Source: Aliihoeflea sp052435735
GTDB taxonomy: Bacteria; Pseudomonadota; Alphaproteobacteria; Rhizobiales; Rhizobiaceae
Length of the DNA stretch: 64,000 nucleotides
Assembly (NCBI GenBank): GCA_052435735.1
Contig: JBQVNB010000018.1
Coordinates: 36,910 to 100,909 of the forward strand
Reading direction: 5' to 3'
Position numbers and translations under genes: made by a program. The notes beneath the pieces are model-generated. The model was not told the origin of the DNA. It worked only from the letters and a program-made list of their open reading frames with translations, and searched no databases. This document shows positions 24,163 through 33,692 of this stretch, in pieces (within the stretch, counting starts at the first letter, position 1; the number at the start of each line of letters is the position of its first letter).

Positions 24163-24189
24163 AAAGGCCGGCTTTGCGGGCCGGCCTTT
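24163..24189 (-). terminator. Intrinsic terminator of merR
   Basis: AAAGGCCGGC at 24163-24172 pairs perfectly with GCCGGCCTTT at 24180-24189. The A-run at 24161-24165 becomes a U-run on the minus strand. It follows the merR stop by 25 bases and separates merR from the fad operon promoter. Confidence 0.8.
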
Positions 24190-24213
24190 CGAATGCGGAG
24201 TGAAAAAAAGCGA

Positions 24214-24666
24214 TCAGGCGGCGTTGGCGCGCTGACGCTCCTCGACCAGCGAGGCGACGCCGTCGCGCGTCTGGCGTAGTTCGTCGATCGCCTCGTCAAG
24301 CTGGCGGCGCTGCTCCTCGAGGCGGGCGATCTGGCGCTCCGACTTGTCGAGGACGAAGCGGTACTGCTTCATGTTGGTGCCATTCGGATCGTAGAGATCC
24401 ATCATCTGCTTGATCTCGCGCAGCGAGAAGCCAACCTTGGTGCCGAAAGTGATGAGCTTCAGGCGCGCCAGGTCGCGGTGGGCGTAAAGCCGCGTGGTGC
24501 CTTCGCGCTTGGGCTGGATGAGCCCCTTGTCCTCATAGAAGCGCAGCGTGCGCAGGCTGACGTCGAACTTGCGCGCGACATCGCCGATGCGCATGAGTTC
24601 GCCATCTTCTTCGCCCGAGGCATTGGAAAAGGAGGCCACGTCCGTGCCGGCCGGCATGATGTTCAT
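24214..24666 (-). CDS. MerR-family regulator of the fad operon
   Basis: The 150-residue regulator has the MerR DNA-binding domain MRIGDVARKFDVSLRTLRFYEDKGLIQPKREGTTRLY near residue 25. A coiled-coil dimer helix rich in Gln/Glu/Arg follows (SERQIARLEEQRRQLDEAIDELRQ). There is no cysteine-based metal site, so it is not a metal sensor. Such LiuR-like members sense acyl-CoAs. ATG 24666 is chosen; longer in-frame starts at 24777 read through unlikely sequence. The adjacent fad operon carries a matching palindromic operator. That this protein binds it is inference from position and family. Confidence 0.88.
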   Translation of the reverse strand: MNIMPAGTDVASFSNASGEEDGELMRIGDVARKFDVSLRTLRFYEDKGLIQPKREGTTRLYAHRDLARLKLITFGTKVGFSLREIKQMMDLYDPNGTNMKQYRFVLDKSERQIARLEEQRRQLDEAIDELRQTRDGVASLVEERQRANAA

Positions 24667-25048
24667 GTCAGATCCCGTGATTCTTGATTCGGTTCGCTTG
24701 TCGCGAAAATTTGTGGCGAGGCGAAGGACGCCTTCGCAAATGAGTCCCCCTCGCCTTCCGTAAGGCAAGCGGGGCATGGGGCGCGCATATAATCCGAGAC
24801 GGATTGTGCTGCAAGTGCGAAACGCCCGCCTGCGCCACTTTGCGCACGGCTTGCGCCCACACCCGCGCTCAACCTTTGGTAAGTTTGGTTAACGGCTTGT
24901 TTACCATGGATGAGGAAAGGTGACCGTCAGCGACTCACCGTGATCTGTCTCGTATCTTGTTCCTCACGGCTTGATCCTCCGGCGCCGGGACGTCGCCGGA
25001 ACGTCAACGGGTTCGGCAAAGGCCGGCAGAGGGCAACGGGCGTCTAGG
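24667..25048. promoter_or_regulatory. merR/podJ intergenic region with CtrA-like and GANTC sites
   Basis: This 382-base divergent region holds no gene. Relevant sites are a TTAA-N7-TTTA match (24889-24903) to the CtrA consensus TTAA-N7-TTAA, and GACTC at 24932-24936. GATTC occurs at 24679-24683 and 24686-24690, and GAGTC at 24742-24746. In Caulobacter, podJ is under cell-cycle control that includes GcrA. The CtrA match has one mismatch, so binding is a prediction. Confidence 0.5.
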
Positions 25049-28000
25049 ATGACACAGAAGCAAGCCTATCTCGATGCATTGAACAGCGGTCGCCGCCGGC
25101 GCCCGACGACCTCCATCGACGATCTCAATCGGACGCTGGCAGAACTCGAGACGCGCATTGCGGGGCGCGCGGACGAACCCGCAGCGCCGATCGCGGCGGA
25201 AAAACTCGCTGCCGACATCGAAGCGCAGCGCAAGCGCGAGGAGAGCGTCGAGGCTGCCGGTTCGATCGCGGCCGAGCTGAAGCTCCTGCGCGACGATCTC
25301 AATGCCAAGCTGGCAGCGGGCATCGAACGCGAATTCGCCGCGCTCAAGACGCAGATCGAAGGCGCCCGCACCGCGCCCGCCGCGTGCCGCGCCGACGAAA
25401 TCTCCGGCGAAGTGGAGCGTCTCGGCGGGATGATCGACGCGCTGGCCGCCCGCGGCGGCGAGGACAATGCAGTCCGGCTCCAGGCGGAAATGGAAGAAAT
25501 CCGGCAGGCGCTCGCCGATGTCGCCCGCGAATCGACGGCCGAAAAGCGCTGGAACGAATTCGACCGCCGGTTCGAGGCTTTTGCCGGCCCCGAATCTGAG
25601 CTGGTAAAAACGATCCAGAGCCGTCTCGAGGAAATGGGCTCGGTCGTCGCGACGCTGCCGGAGCCGGCCGCCATGCACGCGCTGGACGACAAGCTTAAGG
25701 TGCTCGCCGCCGCGATGGACCGTTTCGCGCAGAAGCAGGGGCCGCTCGGCGACGGCGCGCTTTCGCTGATCGACGAACGCCTCGACGAAATCTCGCGCGC
25801 CATCGCCGCCTCGGCCGGCACCGGGCGCGGCCTCATCGTCGATGGTAAGCCGTTCGAGCGCATCGAAGCGCGGATCGGCTCGCTGGCCAAGCAGATCGAC
25901 GAACTGATCGAGGATCGCCCGACCGCAGACATCGGCGCGCAGATCGCCGCGATGAGCGAGCGGATCGACGAAATCGCCGCGCGCTCGGCGATGCCGCACG
26001 AGACGATGGCGCGCCTGGCCGAACAGATGAACGCGATCGCCGGCAAGGTCGATGCGATCCCGGCCTCGCCAGACCTGTCCGAAATCTTCAAGGGCGTCGA
26101 AAGCCGCTTTGCGGCCTTCTCGCAGACCGTGGACGAACGCAGCGTGGCCGGCGCGGCCAAGAGCGAGCAGCTCTTCGCCGAACTGGATCTGCGCCTCGGC
26201 GCGCTCGCCGAAAAGCTCGAGGCTGTCCAGGCCGGGCAGTCGCGCGAGGCGCTGATAGCTGCCATGGACGAACGGCTCGCCGTCTTCGCCGACAGCTTCG
26301 AACAACGCCTCGGCGGCATCTCGCAGCGGCTGGAGACGACCACGGCGACGCTGGTCTCGATCGATCCGGAACTGGTGAAGAGCCTCGAAGCCCAGGTCGC
26401 GAGCCTAGCCGAGGCGATCCAGTCCCCAGCGCGCGTGCCGGCCGAGTTCGAGGACGTCGCGCCGCGGCTGGAACGGCTCGAACGCATCATCGCCGACAAC
26501 CACGCCGCCATGCTCGAATCCGCCCGCGAGGCGGCCGAACAAGCGGCTCGCACGATCGGACAGGCCGGTTCGGGCGACAATGACGTCGTCCAGGGTCTGG
26601 CCGATGATTTGCGTGCGCTCGAAGCTCTGGCCCGCCGCTCCGACGAGCGCAACACCAAGACCTTCGAGGCCATTCACGACACGCTCCTGAAGATCGTCGA
26701 ACGCCTCGGGGCAATGGAGTATGACGCGCAGGACGAGCACGAGGCTCCGCGCGTCGGCATCGCCGAAACGCCGGCGCTCCATGCCGACGTCGACGACATG
26801 TCGATGGATACGGCGCTCGATACGGATATGCCCGTCATCAGCGAACGGGCCACCGAGGCACGCGCGGATGCGAGCCAGCCGCGCTCGATGATCGCCCGCG
26901 TTCTCGGCCGCAAACGCCGGGACAGGCAAGAACCGGCAGCTACGACGACGACGACCGCAGAACTCCAGCTCGATGCGCCGATCGATCCGGCCATCGTGAA
27001 CCAGCCGATCGAGCCGGGCCACGGCTCGCCCGATCTCAGCGCAATCATGCGCCGGGTGCGCGACGAGCGGACCGTCTCCGGAAAGGACGGCAGCACGGCG
27101 GCTCCCGGCGTCGATGCCAAGGCGGATTTCATCGCGGCCGCGCGCCGCGCCGCGCAGGCAGCGGCCGCGGAAGCGGAGACGCTGAAGTCCGGCAAGTCGG
27201 CCGACGGCTCGCAGCGCTTCAGCCTGGCGAAGCTGCTGAAGTCCAAGAACCGGGCCGTGTCGATGGGCATCGTCGCCGTGACGCTGGCTCTCGCCGGCAT
27301 CCAGATCGGCAAGACGCTGACAGCAGACGAGGCGGTCGCGAGCGTCGAGCCCTCCGAACCGATCACGCTTGCCGCCGTCTTCACAGAGCCTGCCGAGACG
27401 ATCAACGCATCTGCCCAGCCGCAAGCCGTTCGCGACATGACGGCCATGGCCAAGGAACCGACAGCCACCCCTGCCGCGAAGCCGGTGCTCGCTGCCGTGA
27501 AGGCGCCTGCGGCTGACGACGCCCGCATCGAGACCGCCTCGATCGCGCCGGATGTTCGCAATCCTGCACCAATCCAGCCGACGATGCCGGCAGATACGGC
27601 TAACGACGACGCGGACGAGGCACCGACCGTCACGGCCGTTCCGTTGGAAGCCGGCAACGCCGTGCTGCGCGAGGCCGCCGAGGCAGGCGATCCGAAGGCC
27701 TGGTTCGAGATCGGCAATCGCTATGCGGAAGGCCGCGGCGTCGCGGCGGACATGAAGGCTGCGGCTCTATGGTACGAGAGCGCGGCGGAGGCCGGCCTTG
27801 CGCCCGCCCAGTACCGCTTCGCCAACATGCTCGAAAAGGCAACGGGCATCGAACGCGACGTGCCGCGCGCAATCGACCTGTACGAAAGGGCCGCGGCGAA
27901 GGGAAACGCCAGCGCCATGCACAATCTCGCCGTCCTCCACGCGATGGGCGCGAGCGGGCGCACCGACAATGAAGCGGCAGCGCGCAACTTCACCAAGGCC

Positions 28001-28483
28001 GCGGAACTCGGCGTTCGCGACAGCCAGTTCAACCTCGCCATCCTGGCGGCCAAGGGCATCGGCATGAGGCAGGATCTGGCGGCGGCCTACAAGTGGCTCG
28101 CCATCGTCGCCGAAGCCGGCGACGCGGATGCAGCCGCCAAGCGCGACGAGGTCGCAACGCTGCTTCAACCCGCCGATCTCGAAAAGGCCAAAAAGTCCGC
28201 CGAATTGTGGGCGCCCAAGCCGCTCGATGCGCAAGCCAATTCGGTCACCATCCCGGACGCCTGGACCGAGGACATGGAAGCGACCGCAAGCGTCGACCTC
28301 GGCGCCGCGATCAAGCGCGTGCAGACGATCCTCAACGCGAACGGATACGATGCCGGCAGCGCCGACGGGATCATGGGAACCCGGACGACCTCCGCCATCG
28401 CGACCTTCCAGAAGGACAACCAGATGGAGCCGACCGGGCGCATCGACGAACCGCTGGTCCGCGCCCTGCTCGCGCTCGGCTGA
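25049..28483 (+). CDS. podJ: PodJ-like polar localisation protein
   Basis: The 1144-residue protein has a long N-terminal cytosolic part (about 1-640) with many heptad-like helices (ERIEARIGSLAKQIDELIE). A membrane segment (MGIVAVTLALAGIQIG) lies near residue 740. The periplasmic part has Sel1/TPR-like repeats (AAALWYESAAEAGLAPAQYRFA, AIDLYERAAAKGNASAMHNLA; about 880-1030) and a C-terminal peptidoglycan-binding domain (VQTILNANGYDAGSADGIMGTRTT...). This is the arrangement of PodJ, which marks a cell pole and recruits polarity factors. The start at 25049 follows the conserved N-terminal MTQKQAYLDAL. The upstream region has cell-cycle promoter sites. Confidence 0.85.
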   Translation: MTQKQAYLDALNSGRRRRPTTSIDDLNRTLAELETRIAGRADEPAAPIAAEKLAADIEAQRKREESVEAAGSIAAELKLLRDDLNAKLAAGIEREFAALKTQIEGARTAPAACRADEISGEVERLGGMIDALAARGGEDNAVRLQAEMEEIRQALADVARESTAEKRWNEFDRRFEAFAGPESELVKTIQSRLEEMGSVVATLPEPAAMHALDDKLKVLAAAMDRFAQKQGPLGDGALSLIDERLDEISRAIAASAGTGRGLIVDGKPFERIEARIGSLAKQIDELIEDRPTADIGAQIAAMSERIDEIAARSAMPHETMARLAEQMNAIAGKVDAIPASPDLSEIFKGVESRFAAFSQTVDERSVAGAAKSEQLFAELDLRLGALAEKLEAVQAGQSREALIAAMDERLAVFADSFEQRLGGISQRLETTTATLVSIDPELVKSLEAQVASLAEAIQSPARVPAEFEDVAPRLERLERIIADNHAAMLESAREAAEQAARTIGQAGSGDNDVVQGLADDLRALEALARRSDERNTKTFEAIHDTLLKIVERLGAMEYDAQDEHEAPRVGIAETPALHADVDDMSMDTALDTDMPVISERATEARADASQPRSMIARVLGRKRRDRQEPAATTTTTAELQLDAPIDPAIVNQPIEPGHGSPDLSAIMRRVRDERTVSGKDGSTAAPGVDAKADFIAAARRAAQAAAAEAETLKSGKSADGSQRFSLAKLLKSKNRAVSMGIVAVTLALAGIQIGKTLTADEAVASVEPSEPITLAAVFTEPAETINASAQPQAVRDMTAMAKEPTATPAAKPVLAAVKAPAADDARIETASIAPDVRNPAPIQPTMPADTANDDADEAPTVTAVPLEAGNAVLREAAEAGDPKAWFEIGNRYAEGRGVAADMKAAALWYESAAEAGLAPAQYRFANMLEKATGIERDVPRAIDLYERAAAKGNASAMHNLAVLHAMGASGRTDNEAAARNFTKAAELGVRDSQFNLAILAAKGIGMRQDLAAAYKWLAIVAEAGDADAAAKRDEVATLLQPADLEKAKKSAELWAPKPLDAQANSVTIPDAWTEDMEATASVDLGAAIKRVQTILNANGYDAGSADGIMGTRTTSAIATFQKDNQMEPTGRIDEPLVRALLALG

Positions 28484-28512
28484 CCCTTTCCCGCATCGCT
28501 TCCGCAACCACC

Positions 28513-28544
28513 GCGTCCGCCTTTTTCGGCGGGCGCAACTTTTT
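28513..28544 (+). terminator. Terminator downstream of podJ
   Basis: GCGTCCGCC at 28513-28521 pairs with GGCGGGCGC at 28528-28536 (one G-U pair), followed by a T-run at 28540-28544. It lies 30 bases after the podJ stop. Confidence 0.6.
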
Positions 28545-28661
28545 CGGCCAATGTCGCCGCAGCGGTTTGACTTCGCCTTTTCCAAAGCGCAAGAACGACT
28601 ATGCTTCGACCATGAAATCCAAGGGAAATCCCCTTTCCCGAACACTGAGCGAGATGAGCCG

Positions 28662-29585
28662 GTGGGCATCTATCTCCCGATCGCCGAATTGTCCGTCAAC
28701 ATGCTGGTTCTGCTCGGCATGGGATGGGCGGTCGGGTTCCTGTCGGGCATGTTCGGGGTTGGCGGCGGGTTCCTGATCACGCCGCTCCTGATCTTCTACA
28801 ACATCCCCCCGGCCATCGCGGTCGCAACCGGCGCGAACCAGGTCGTCGCCTCGTCCGTATCGGGCGTCCTGGCGCACCTGAAGAAAGGGACGCTCGACTT
28901 CAAGCTCGGGACGGTGCTGCTTCTGGGCGGCATATTCGGCTCGACGTTCGGCGTCTTCGTTTTCGCCTTCCTGCGCGGGCTCGGCCAGCTCGATCTGGTC
29001 GTTTCGCTGCTCTATGTCGGGCTGCTCGGCACGGTCGGCGGGCTGATGCTGGCCGAAAGCATCCGTGCGCTGCGACGCGCCAAGGGCGGACAGGTCGCCA
29101 GCCTGCGCAAGCCGGGCCAGCACAACTGGATTCACCGCCTGCCGCTGAAGATGCGGTTTCGCACCTCGAAGCTTTTCGTCAGCGTGATCCCGGTCCTGGG
29201 TCTTGGTGCCGTCATCGGCTTTCTCGCCTCGATCATGGGCGTCGGCGGCGGCTTCATCATGGTGCCGGCGCTGATCTATCTGCTCAAGGTGCCGACCAAC
29301 GTTGTCATCGGCACCTCGCTGTTCCAGATCATTTTCGTCGCCGCCTACACCACGATCGTCCATGCGGCCACCAACCAGGCGGTCGACATCGTGCTCGCCT
29401 TCCTCCTGATGATCGGCGGCGTGGCGGGCGCGCAATATGGCGCGCGCGCCGGGCAGAAGCTGCGCGGCGAACAGTTGCGCGCGCTCCTCGCGTTGCTCGT
29501 GTTGATGGTGGCGGGACGCCTCGCGGTCGACCTTTTCGTGCCGCCCGCAAGTCCCTACTCGCTGGCAACGGTGGGAGGCCTTTGA
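28662..29585 (+). CDS. TauE/SafE family sulfite exporter-like permease
   Basis: This 307-residue integral membrane protein has two repeat halves, each opening with the TauE motif GFLSGMFGVGGGFLITPLLIF and GFLASIMGVGGGFIMVPALIYL, and about eight hydrophobic spans. The family exports sulfite, sulfoacetate or other organic anions. The start is GTG 28662 (VGIYLPIAELSVN), which places the usual N-terminus at the family position; the frame is open upstream but unlikely to be coding. The ribosome site is weak. Its stop shares one base with the ATG of the next gene, whose TIGR02186 family is usually beside it. Confidence 0.88.
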   Translation: MGIYLPIAELSVNMLVLLGMGWAVGFLSGMFGVGGGFLITPLLIFYNIPPAIAVATGANQVVASSVSGVLAHLKKGTLDFKLGTVLLLGGIFGSTFGVFVFAFLRGLGQLDLVVSLLYVGLLGTVGGLMLAESIRALRRAKGGQVASLRKPGQHNWIHRLPLKMRFRTSKLFVSVIPVLGLGAVIGFLASIMGVGGGFIMVPALIYLLKVPTNVVIGTSLFQIIFVAAYTTIVHAATNQAVDIVLAFLLMIGGVAGAQYGARAGQKLRGEQLRALLALLVLMVAGRLAVDLFVPPASPYSLATVGGL

Positions 29586-30370
29586 TGCGTGCGCTGCTGA
29601 TCGCCCTGGCTCTGCTGATCCCAATGACGGCCGCGCACGCGCAGGACCCGGATGCGCCGGAATCCTTCCAGATCGGCCTTTCGACGAACCGCGTCGCGAT
29701 CTCATCGGATTTATCGGGCGCCGATCTGACGATTTTCGGTGCGCTCGACAATGCCGACCAGATGCTCGCGCGGCAGGGTCGATACGACATCATCGTCGTC
29801 CTCGAAGGTCCGGCGCGGCCGATCGTCGTGCGCAAGAAGAACCGGGTGCTGGGCGTGTGGATCAACACCCAGTCGCAAAGCTTCACCAGCGTGCCGGTTT
29901 CCTATTCCGTCTCGACGACGCGGCCATTGCAGGACGTGACGCAGCCGCAGGTCTACCGGCAACTGGCACTTGGTTCGGAAAACATCTTCCTGCGAGCGGT
30001 CGAGCAAGAGGGCCAGCGCGACCCCGAGAAGGTGACCGAATTCACCGCGGCGCTGCGCGATCAGAAGCGCGCGGCCGGGCTTTACAACGAGCGCGTAGGC
30101 GGCGTGCAGTTCCTGTCGCCGAGCCTCTTTCGCGCCACGGTGGCGCTCGCGCCCAACGTGCCGGTCGGCACGCACCGCGCACGCGCGTTCCTGTTTCGCA
30201 ACGGCACCTTCGTCAAGGAAACCTCGGCGCAGCTCACCATCGTCAAGGCCGGCCTCGAACAGCGGATCTATCGCACGGCGCAGGAGAACGGGCTGCTGTT
30301 CGGCATCTTCGCCGTGTTCCTGGCCGTCGTCACCGGCTGGCTCGGCCGGATGATCTTCAAGCGGGATTGA
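29585..30370 (+). CDS. TIGR02186 family membrane-anchored protein
   Basis: The 261-residue protein has a signal sequence (LLIALALLIPMTAAHAQ), a periplasmic beta-rich domain (FQIGLSTNRVAISSDLSGADLTIFGAL, YDIIVVLEGPARPIVVRKKNR), and a C-terminal membrane helix (GLLFGIFAVFLAVVTGWLGRMIF). This matches TIGR02186, a family of unknown function found next to TauE/SafE permeases in alphaproteobacteria. It is overlapped by one base with the permease, so the two are likely partners in export. Confidence 0.85.
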   Translation: MRALLIALALLIPMTAAHAQDPDAPESFQIGLSTNRVAISSDLSGADLTIFGALDNADQMLARQGRYDIIVVLEGPARPIVVRKKNRVLGVWINTQSQSFTSVPVSYSVSTTRPLQDVTQPQVYRQLALGSENIFLRAVEQEGQRDPEKVTEFTAALRDQKRAAGLYNERVGGVQFLSPSLFRATVALAPNVPVGTHRARAFLFRNGTFVKETSAQLTIVKAGLEQRIYRTAQENGLLFGIFAVFLAVVTGWLGRMIFKRD

Positions 30371-30380
30371 GGCATATTAC

Positions 30381-30424
30381 GCAATTCCGGACGCAAAACC
30401 GCTTCGCACTTTTGCTGGAATTGC
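30381..30424. repeat. Palindromic intergenic repeat
   Basis: GCAATTCC at 30381-30388 and GGAATTGC at 30417-30424 flank an internal GCAAAACCGCTTCGCACTTT, giving a 44-base imperfect hairpin. It fills the gap between the TIGR02186 and pdeM stops. A related core, AAAACCGGTTTCCACTTTT, occurs at 38561-38579. It looks like a rhizobial-type dispersed palindrome and may act as a two-way terminator. Confidence 0.65.
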
Positions 30425-30425
30425 T

Positions 30426-31136
30426 TCAGTCTGCGCGCAGCAGCCGCCGGTCCATCGGATAGACGCGGTCGGTGCCGAGCATGTAGGCGACGAAATTGTC
30501 GGGGCAGAAGAGGTTGGCGAAGGCGCGGTCGAGGACGTTGAGCGCGCCGGTGAACGTGCCGAAGGCGGGCATGATCAGGCGGTTCCCATCGGCGGCGAAG
30601 CAGCGGCGGCGCACGGAGCGGCCGCGCTGGACGATGCGGGCGCCCGGATGAAGATGGCCCGCGATTTCACCGGCGAGCCGCCCGGCCGACGGCTCGTGAC
30701 GGAAGACGATGCCGCCGATGCCGAGTTCCTGCACCGTCGCGCCGGGAAGGTCGGCCGGCTTTTCGGGATCGTGATTGCCGGCGACCCAGAACCAGTCGCG
30801 GCCTTTCATCAGCGCGAGAAGCTGGCCGCGGTAGATGGCCGGCATCCGTGCGGCGCCGCCGATGTCGTCGAAGCTGTCGCCGAGCGAGACCACCATCGCC
30901 GGATCGTAGTCGGCGATGACGGCGCCAAGGCGTGCGAGTGTCGCGGCGGTGTCGTAGGGCGGCAGCATGTAGCCGCGGCGGGCTTGGCGGGAGCCCTTTT
31001 CCAGATGCAGGTCGGAGACGGCGAGCAGGCGCATTTCGGGGAACCAGGCGACGCCGCGCGCATCGCAGACCACGCGTTCGCCCCGCACCGCCATTTCGCT
31101 CGTCGCTGAAAACCGGCTCTGCACCCTCAGATTCAT
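30426..31136 (-). CDS. pdeM: PdeM, ligase-associated DNA damage response phosphoesterase
   Basis: This 236-residue calcineurin-like metallophosphoesterase shows the metal-binding motifs in order: SDLHLEKG, SLGDSFDD, GNHDPEK and GHLHPGARI, then the family tail LIMPAFGTFTGALNVLD. PdeM is the nuclease/phosphoesterase of the bacterial four-gene set with an Lhr-type helicase, an MBL-fold exonuclease and an ATP-dependent ligase. Its ATG overlaps the Lhr stop by four bases (ATGA), so the two are co-translated. A shorter start at the internal Met (MAVRGERV) is possible. Confidence 0.93.
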   Translation of the reverse strand: MNLRVQSRFSATSEMAVRGERVVCDARGVAWFPEMRLLAVSDLHLEKGSRQARRGYMLPPYDTAATLARLGAVIADYDPAMVVSLGDSFDDIGGAARMPAIYRGQLLALMKGRDWFWVAGNHDPEKPADLPGATVQELGIGGIVFRHEPSAGRLAGEIAGHLHPGARIVQRGRSVRRRCFAADGNRLIMPAFGTFTGALNVLDRAFANLFCPDNFVAYMLGTDRVYPMDRRLLRAD

Positions 31137-33655
31137 TCCGTACCCATCGCCTCGTCGATCAGACTGTCCGCAGCTTCACCGAGAAGTTCGTCCTCGGCCC
31201 CGCCCGCCACGCGCTCCTTGCCGATCTCGAGCATGACCGGCACGGCGAGCGGCGAGATGCGCGGAAGGTCCTTATGCATGATTCGACCCTTCACCCGCGA
31301 GAGCATCTCGCCAAGCCTCCTGACATCTAGAAGCCCGGATGCCGCATCCGCGCGCGTCGCGCGCAGCAGGATGTGGTCGGGGTCGTGGCTGCGCAGGACG
31401 TCGTAGATCAGGTCTGCCGAGACCGTCACCTGCCGGCCGGATTTCTCCTTGCCGGGGTGACGGCGCTCGATCAAGCCGGCAATCACGGCGCAATTGCGGA
31501 AGGTGCGCTTCAACAGCCAGCTATCGGCGAGCCATGCGTCGAGATCGTCGCCCAGCATGTCCTCGTCGAAGAGTTCGCCGAAGGTGAGTTTGCCCGAACG
31601 ATGCAGCGCGCCCATGTCGCGCAGGCCCCAGATGGCAATGGCGTAGTCGGTGGCGACGAAGCCGAGCGGACGCGCGCCGCCGCGCTCCAGCCGGCGTGTC
31701 AGCAGCATGCCGAGCGTCTGGTGGGCGAGCCTGCCTTCGAACGGATAGGCGACCATGTAGAAGCGGTTGCCGCGCGGAAAGGTCTCGATGAGGAGATCGT
31801 CGCGGCCGGGCAGGACCGACTTTTCCTTCTGGATGGCCAACCATTCGGAGACCTGATCGGGCAGGCGATGCCAGCGCGACGGATCGGCAAGCATGGCGCG
31901 CACTTCGGCCGCCAGATAGGTCGACAGGGGAAACTTTCCGCCGCCATAGGACGGCACCAGCGCATCGGCGCCCGGCGCTGGCGTGACGTAGCACTCGTTC
32001 TCGCGGATGCCGGCAAAGCGGACGACCTGGCCGGCGAAGATGAAAGTGTCGCCTGCCGTCAGTGTTTCGAGGAAATATTCCTCGATCTTGCCGAGCGAAT
32101 AGCCACCCGCCAGCGCGCTCTTCGTCTTGCCGCGCACGAGGCGGATGTTGAGCATCGGCGCCTCAACGATGGTGCCGACATTGAGACGGTATTGCTGCGC
32201 GATCATCGGATGCGAGACGCGCCAGCGGCCGTCCTTCATCTGGCGGATGCGGGCGAAGCGTTCATAGGTGCGCAGCGCGTAGCCGCCGGTCGCGACGAAA
32301 TCGACGATGCGGTCGAAGGTTTCGCGGTCGAGGCGCGCATAGGGAGCGGCGCTGACGATTTCCGCGTAGAGTTCGTCGGCGAAGAAGGGTTCCGCGCAGG
32401 CCATGCCCATGACGTGCTGGGCGAGAACGTCGAGCCCGCCCTCGCCCACCGGCGGCGTGTCCTGTGCGCCGAGATAGTTCGCGTCGAGCGCGGCCTGGCA
32501 CTCCAGCACCTCGAACCGGTTGGCCGGCACGAGGATGGCGCGGCTCGGCTCGTCCATGCGGTGGTTGGAGCGGCCGATGCGCTGGGCGAGCCGGCTCGCG
32601 CCCTTCGGCGCGCCGACATGGACGACGAGATCGACGTCGCCCCAGTCGATGCCGAGATCGAGCGTCGAGGTGGCGACGATGGCGCGCAGGCTGTTCGTCT
32701 CCATCGCCTTTTCGACGCGCCTTCGCTGGCCGACGTCCAGCGAGCCGTGGTGGAGCGCGATCGGCAGCGTGTCGGCGTTGACGTGCCAGAGTTCCTGGAA
32801 CAGGCGTTCGGCCTGGCTGCGGGTGTTGACGAAGAGGAGCGTCGTGCGGTGCGCCTTGATCGCCTCGTAAACGTCCGGGACCGAATATTGCGCCGAGTGC
32901 CCGGCCCAGGGCACGCGCTCGGCGGATTGCAAAATGGTGATATGCGGCTTTGCGCCGCCAGCGACGGTGATCAGGTCCGCCATCTCGCCCGGCGGGTTCT
33001 GGCTGACGAGCCAGCGCCGCAATTCGTCCGGCTCGGCCACCGTCGCCGACAGGCCGATGGTGCGCAGGTCGGGCACGAACTTTCGCAAGCGCGCGAGACC
33101 GAGCGACAGGAGCTGGCCGCGCTTGGAGGTGACGAGCGCGTGGAGTTCGTCGAAGATGACGTAGCGCAGATCGGCGAAGAAGCGCTCGGCATCCTTCGAG
33201 GCCAGCATCAGCGCGAGTTGTTCGGGCGTCGTCAGGAGGATGTCGGGCGGCGCCTGCTTCTGGCGCTGACGCTTGTGCGCGGGTGTGTCGCCGGTGCGCG
33301 TTTCCATCGAGATGGGCAAGCCCATTTCGGTGACCGGCCGGGTCAGGTTTCGCTCGATGTCGACCGCAAGCGCCTTCAGCGGGGAGAGGTAGAGCGTGTG
33401 GACCCCCCGCGCGGCCGCGCCCGGCTTGCGCTTGCCGCGTTTCGCGAGGTCCACCAGCGAAGGCATGAAGCCGGCGAGCGTCTTACCCGCGCCGGTCGGG
33501 GCGATGAGCAGGACGGAACGGCCGGCTTCAGTGCGGGCGAGCAGGTCGAGCTGGTGGGAGCGCGGCTGCCATCCGCGCAGGGCGAACCAGCGCGAAAAGG
33601 CCTCGGGCAACAGGGTGGCGCCTTCAAGCGCTCGATCGTCGATGGGTCGGTTCAC
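31133..33655 (-). CDS. Lhr-type ligase-associated DEXH-box helicase
   Basis: The 840-residue superfamily 2 helicase has Walker A LIAPTGAGKT near residue 53, Walker B/DEXH FDELHAL near residue 171, motif III GLSATVAEP, and motif VI AQRIGRSNHRM. A winged-helix/Lhr-core C-terminal half follows (GTIVEAPMLNIRL, FIFAGQVVRFAGI). Lhr-Core is a 3'-5' DNA-tracking ATPase. It is the first gene of a two-gene unit with pdeM, divergent from the exonuclease-ligase pair. Length is typical for the bacterial Lhr-Core. Confidence 0.95.
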   Translation of the reverse strand: MNRPIDDRALEGATLLPEAFSRWFALRGWQPRSHQLDLLARTEAGRSVLLIAPTGAGKTLAGFMPSLVDLAKRGKRKPGAAARGVHTLYLSPLKALAVDIERNLTRPVTEMGLPISMETRTGDTPAHKRQRQKQAPPDILLTTPEQLALMLASKDAERFFADLRYVIFDELHALVTSKRGQLLSLGLARLRKFVPDLRTIGLSATVAEPDELRRWLVSQNPPGEMADLITVAGGAKPHITILQSAERVPWAGHSAQYSVPDVYEAIKAHRTTLLFVNTRSQAERLFQELWHVNADTLPIALHHGSLDVGQRRRVEKAMETNSLRAIVATSTLDLGIDWGDVDLVVHVGAPKGASRLAQRIGRSNHRMDEPSRAILVPANRFEVLECQAALDANYLGAQDTPPVGEGGLDVLAQHVMGMACAEPFFADELYAEIVSAAPYARLDRETFDRIVDFVATGGYALRTYERFARIRQMKDGRWRVSHPMIAQQYRLNVGTIVEAPMLNIRLVRGKTKSALAGGYSLGKIEEYFLETLTAGDTFIFAGQVVRFAGIRENECYVTPAPGADALVPSYGGGKFPLSTYLAAEVRAMLADPSRWHRLPDQVSEWLAIQKEKSVLPGRDDLLIETFPRGNRFYMVAYPFEGRLAHQTLGMLLTRRLERGGARPLGFVATDYAIAIWGLRDMGALHRSGKLTFGELFDEDMLGDDLDAWLADSWLLKRTFRNCAVIAGLIERRHPGKEKSGRQVTVSADLIYDVLRSHDPDHILLRATRADAASGLLDVRRLGEMLSRVKGRIMHKDLPRISPLAVPVMLEIGKERVAGGAEDELLGEAADSLIDEAMGTE

Positions 33656-33692
33656 GGACGAGATGTAGCGTCGGGTCGGTGACGCGCCAAGG

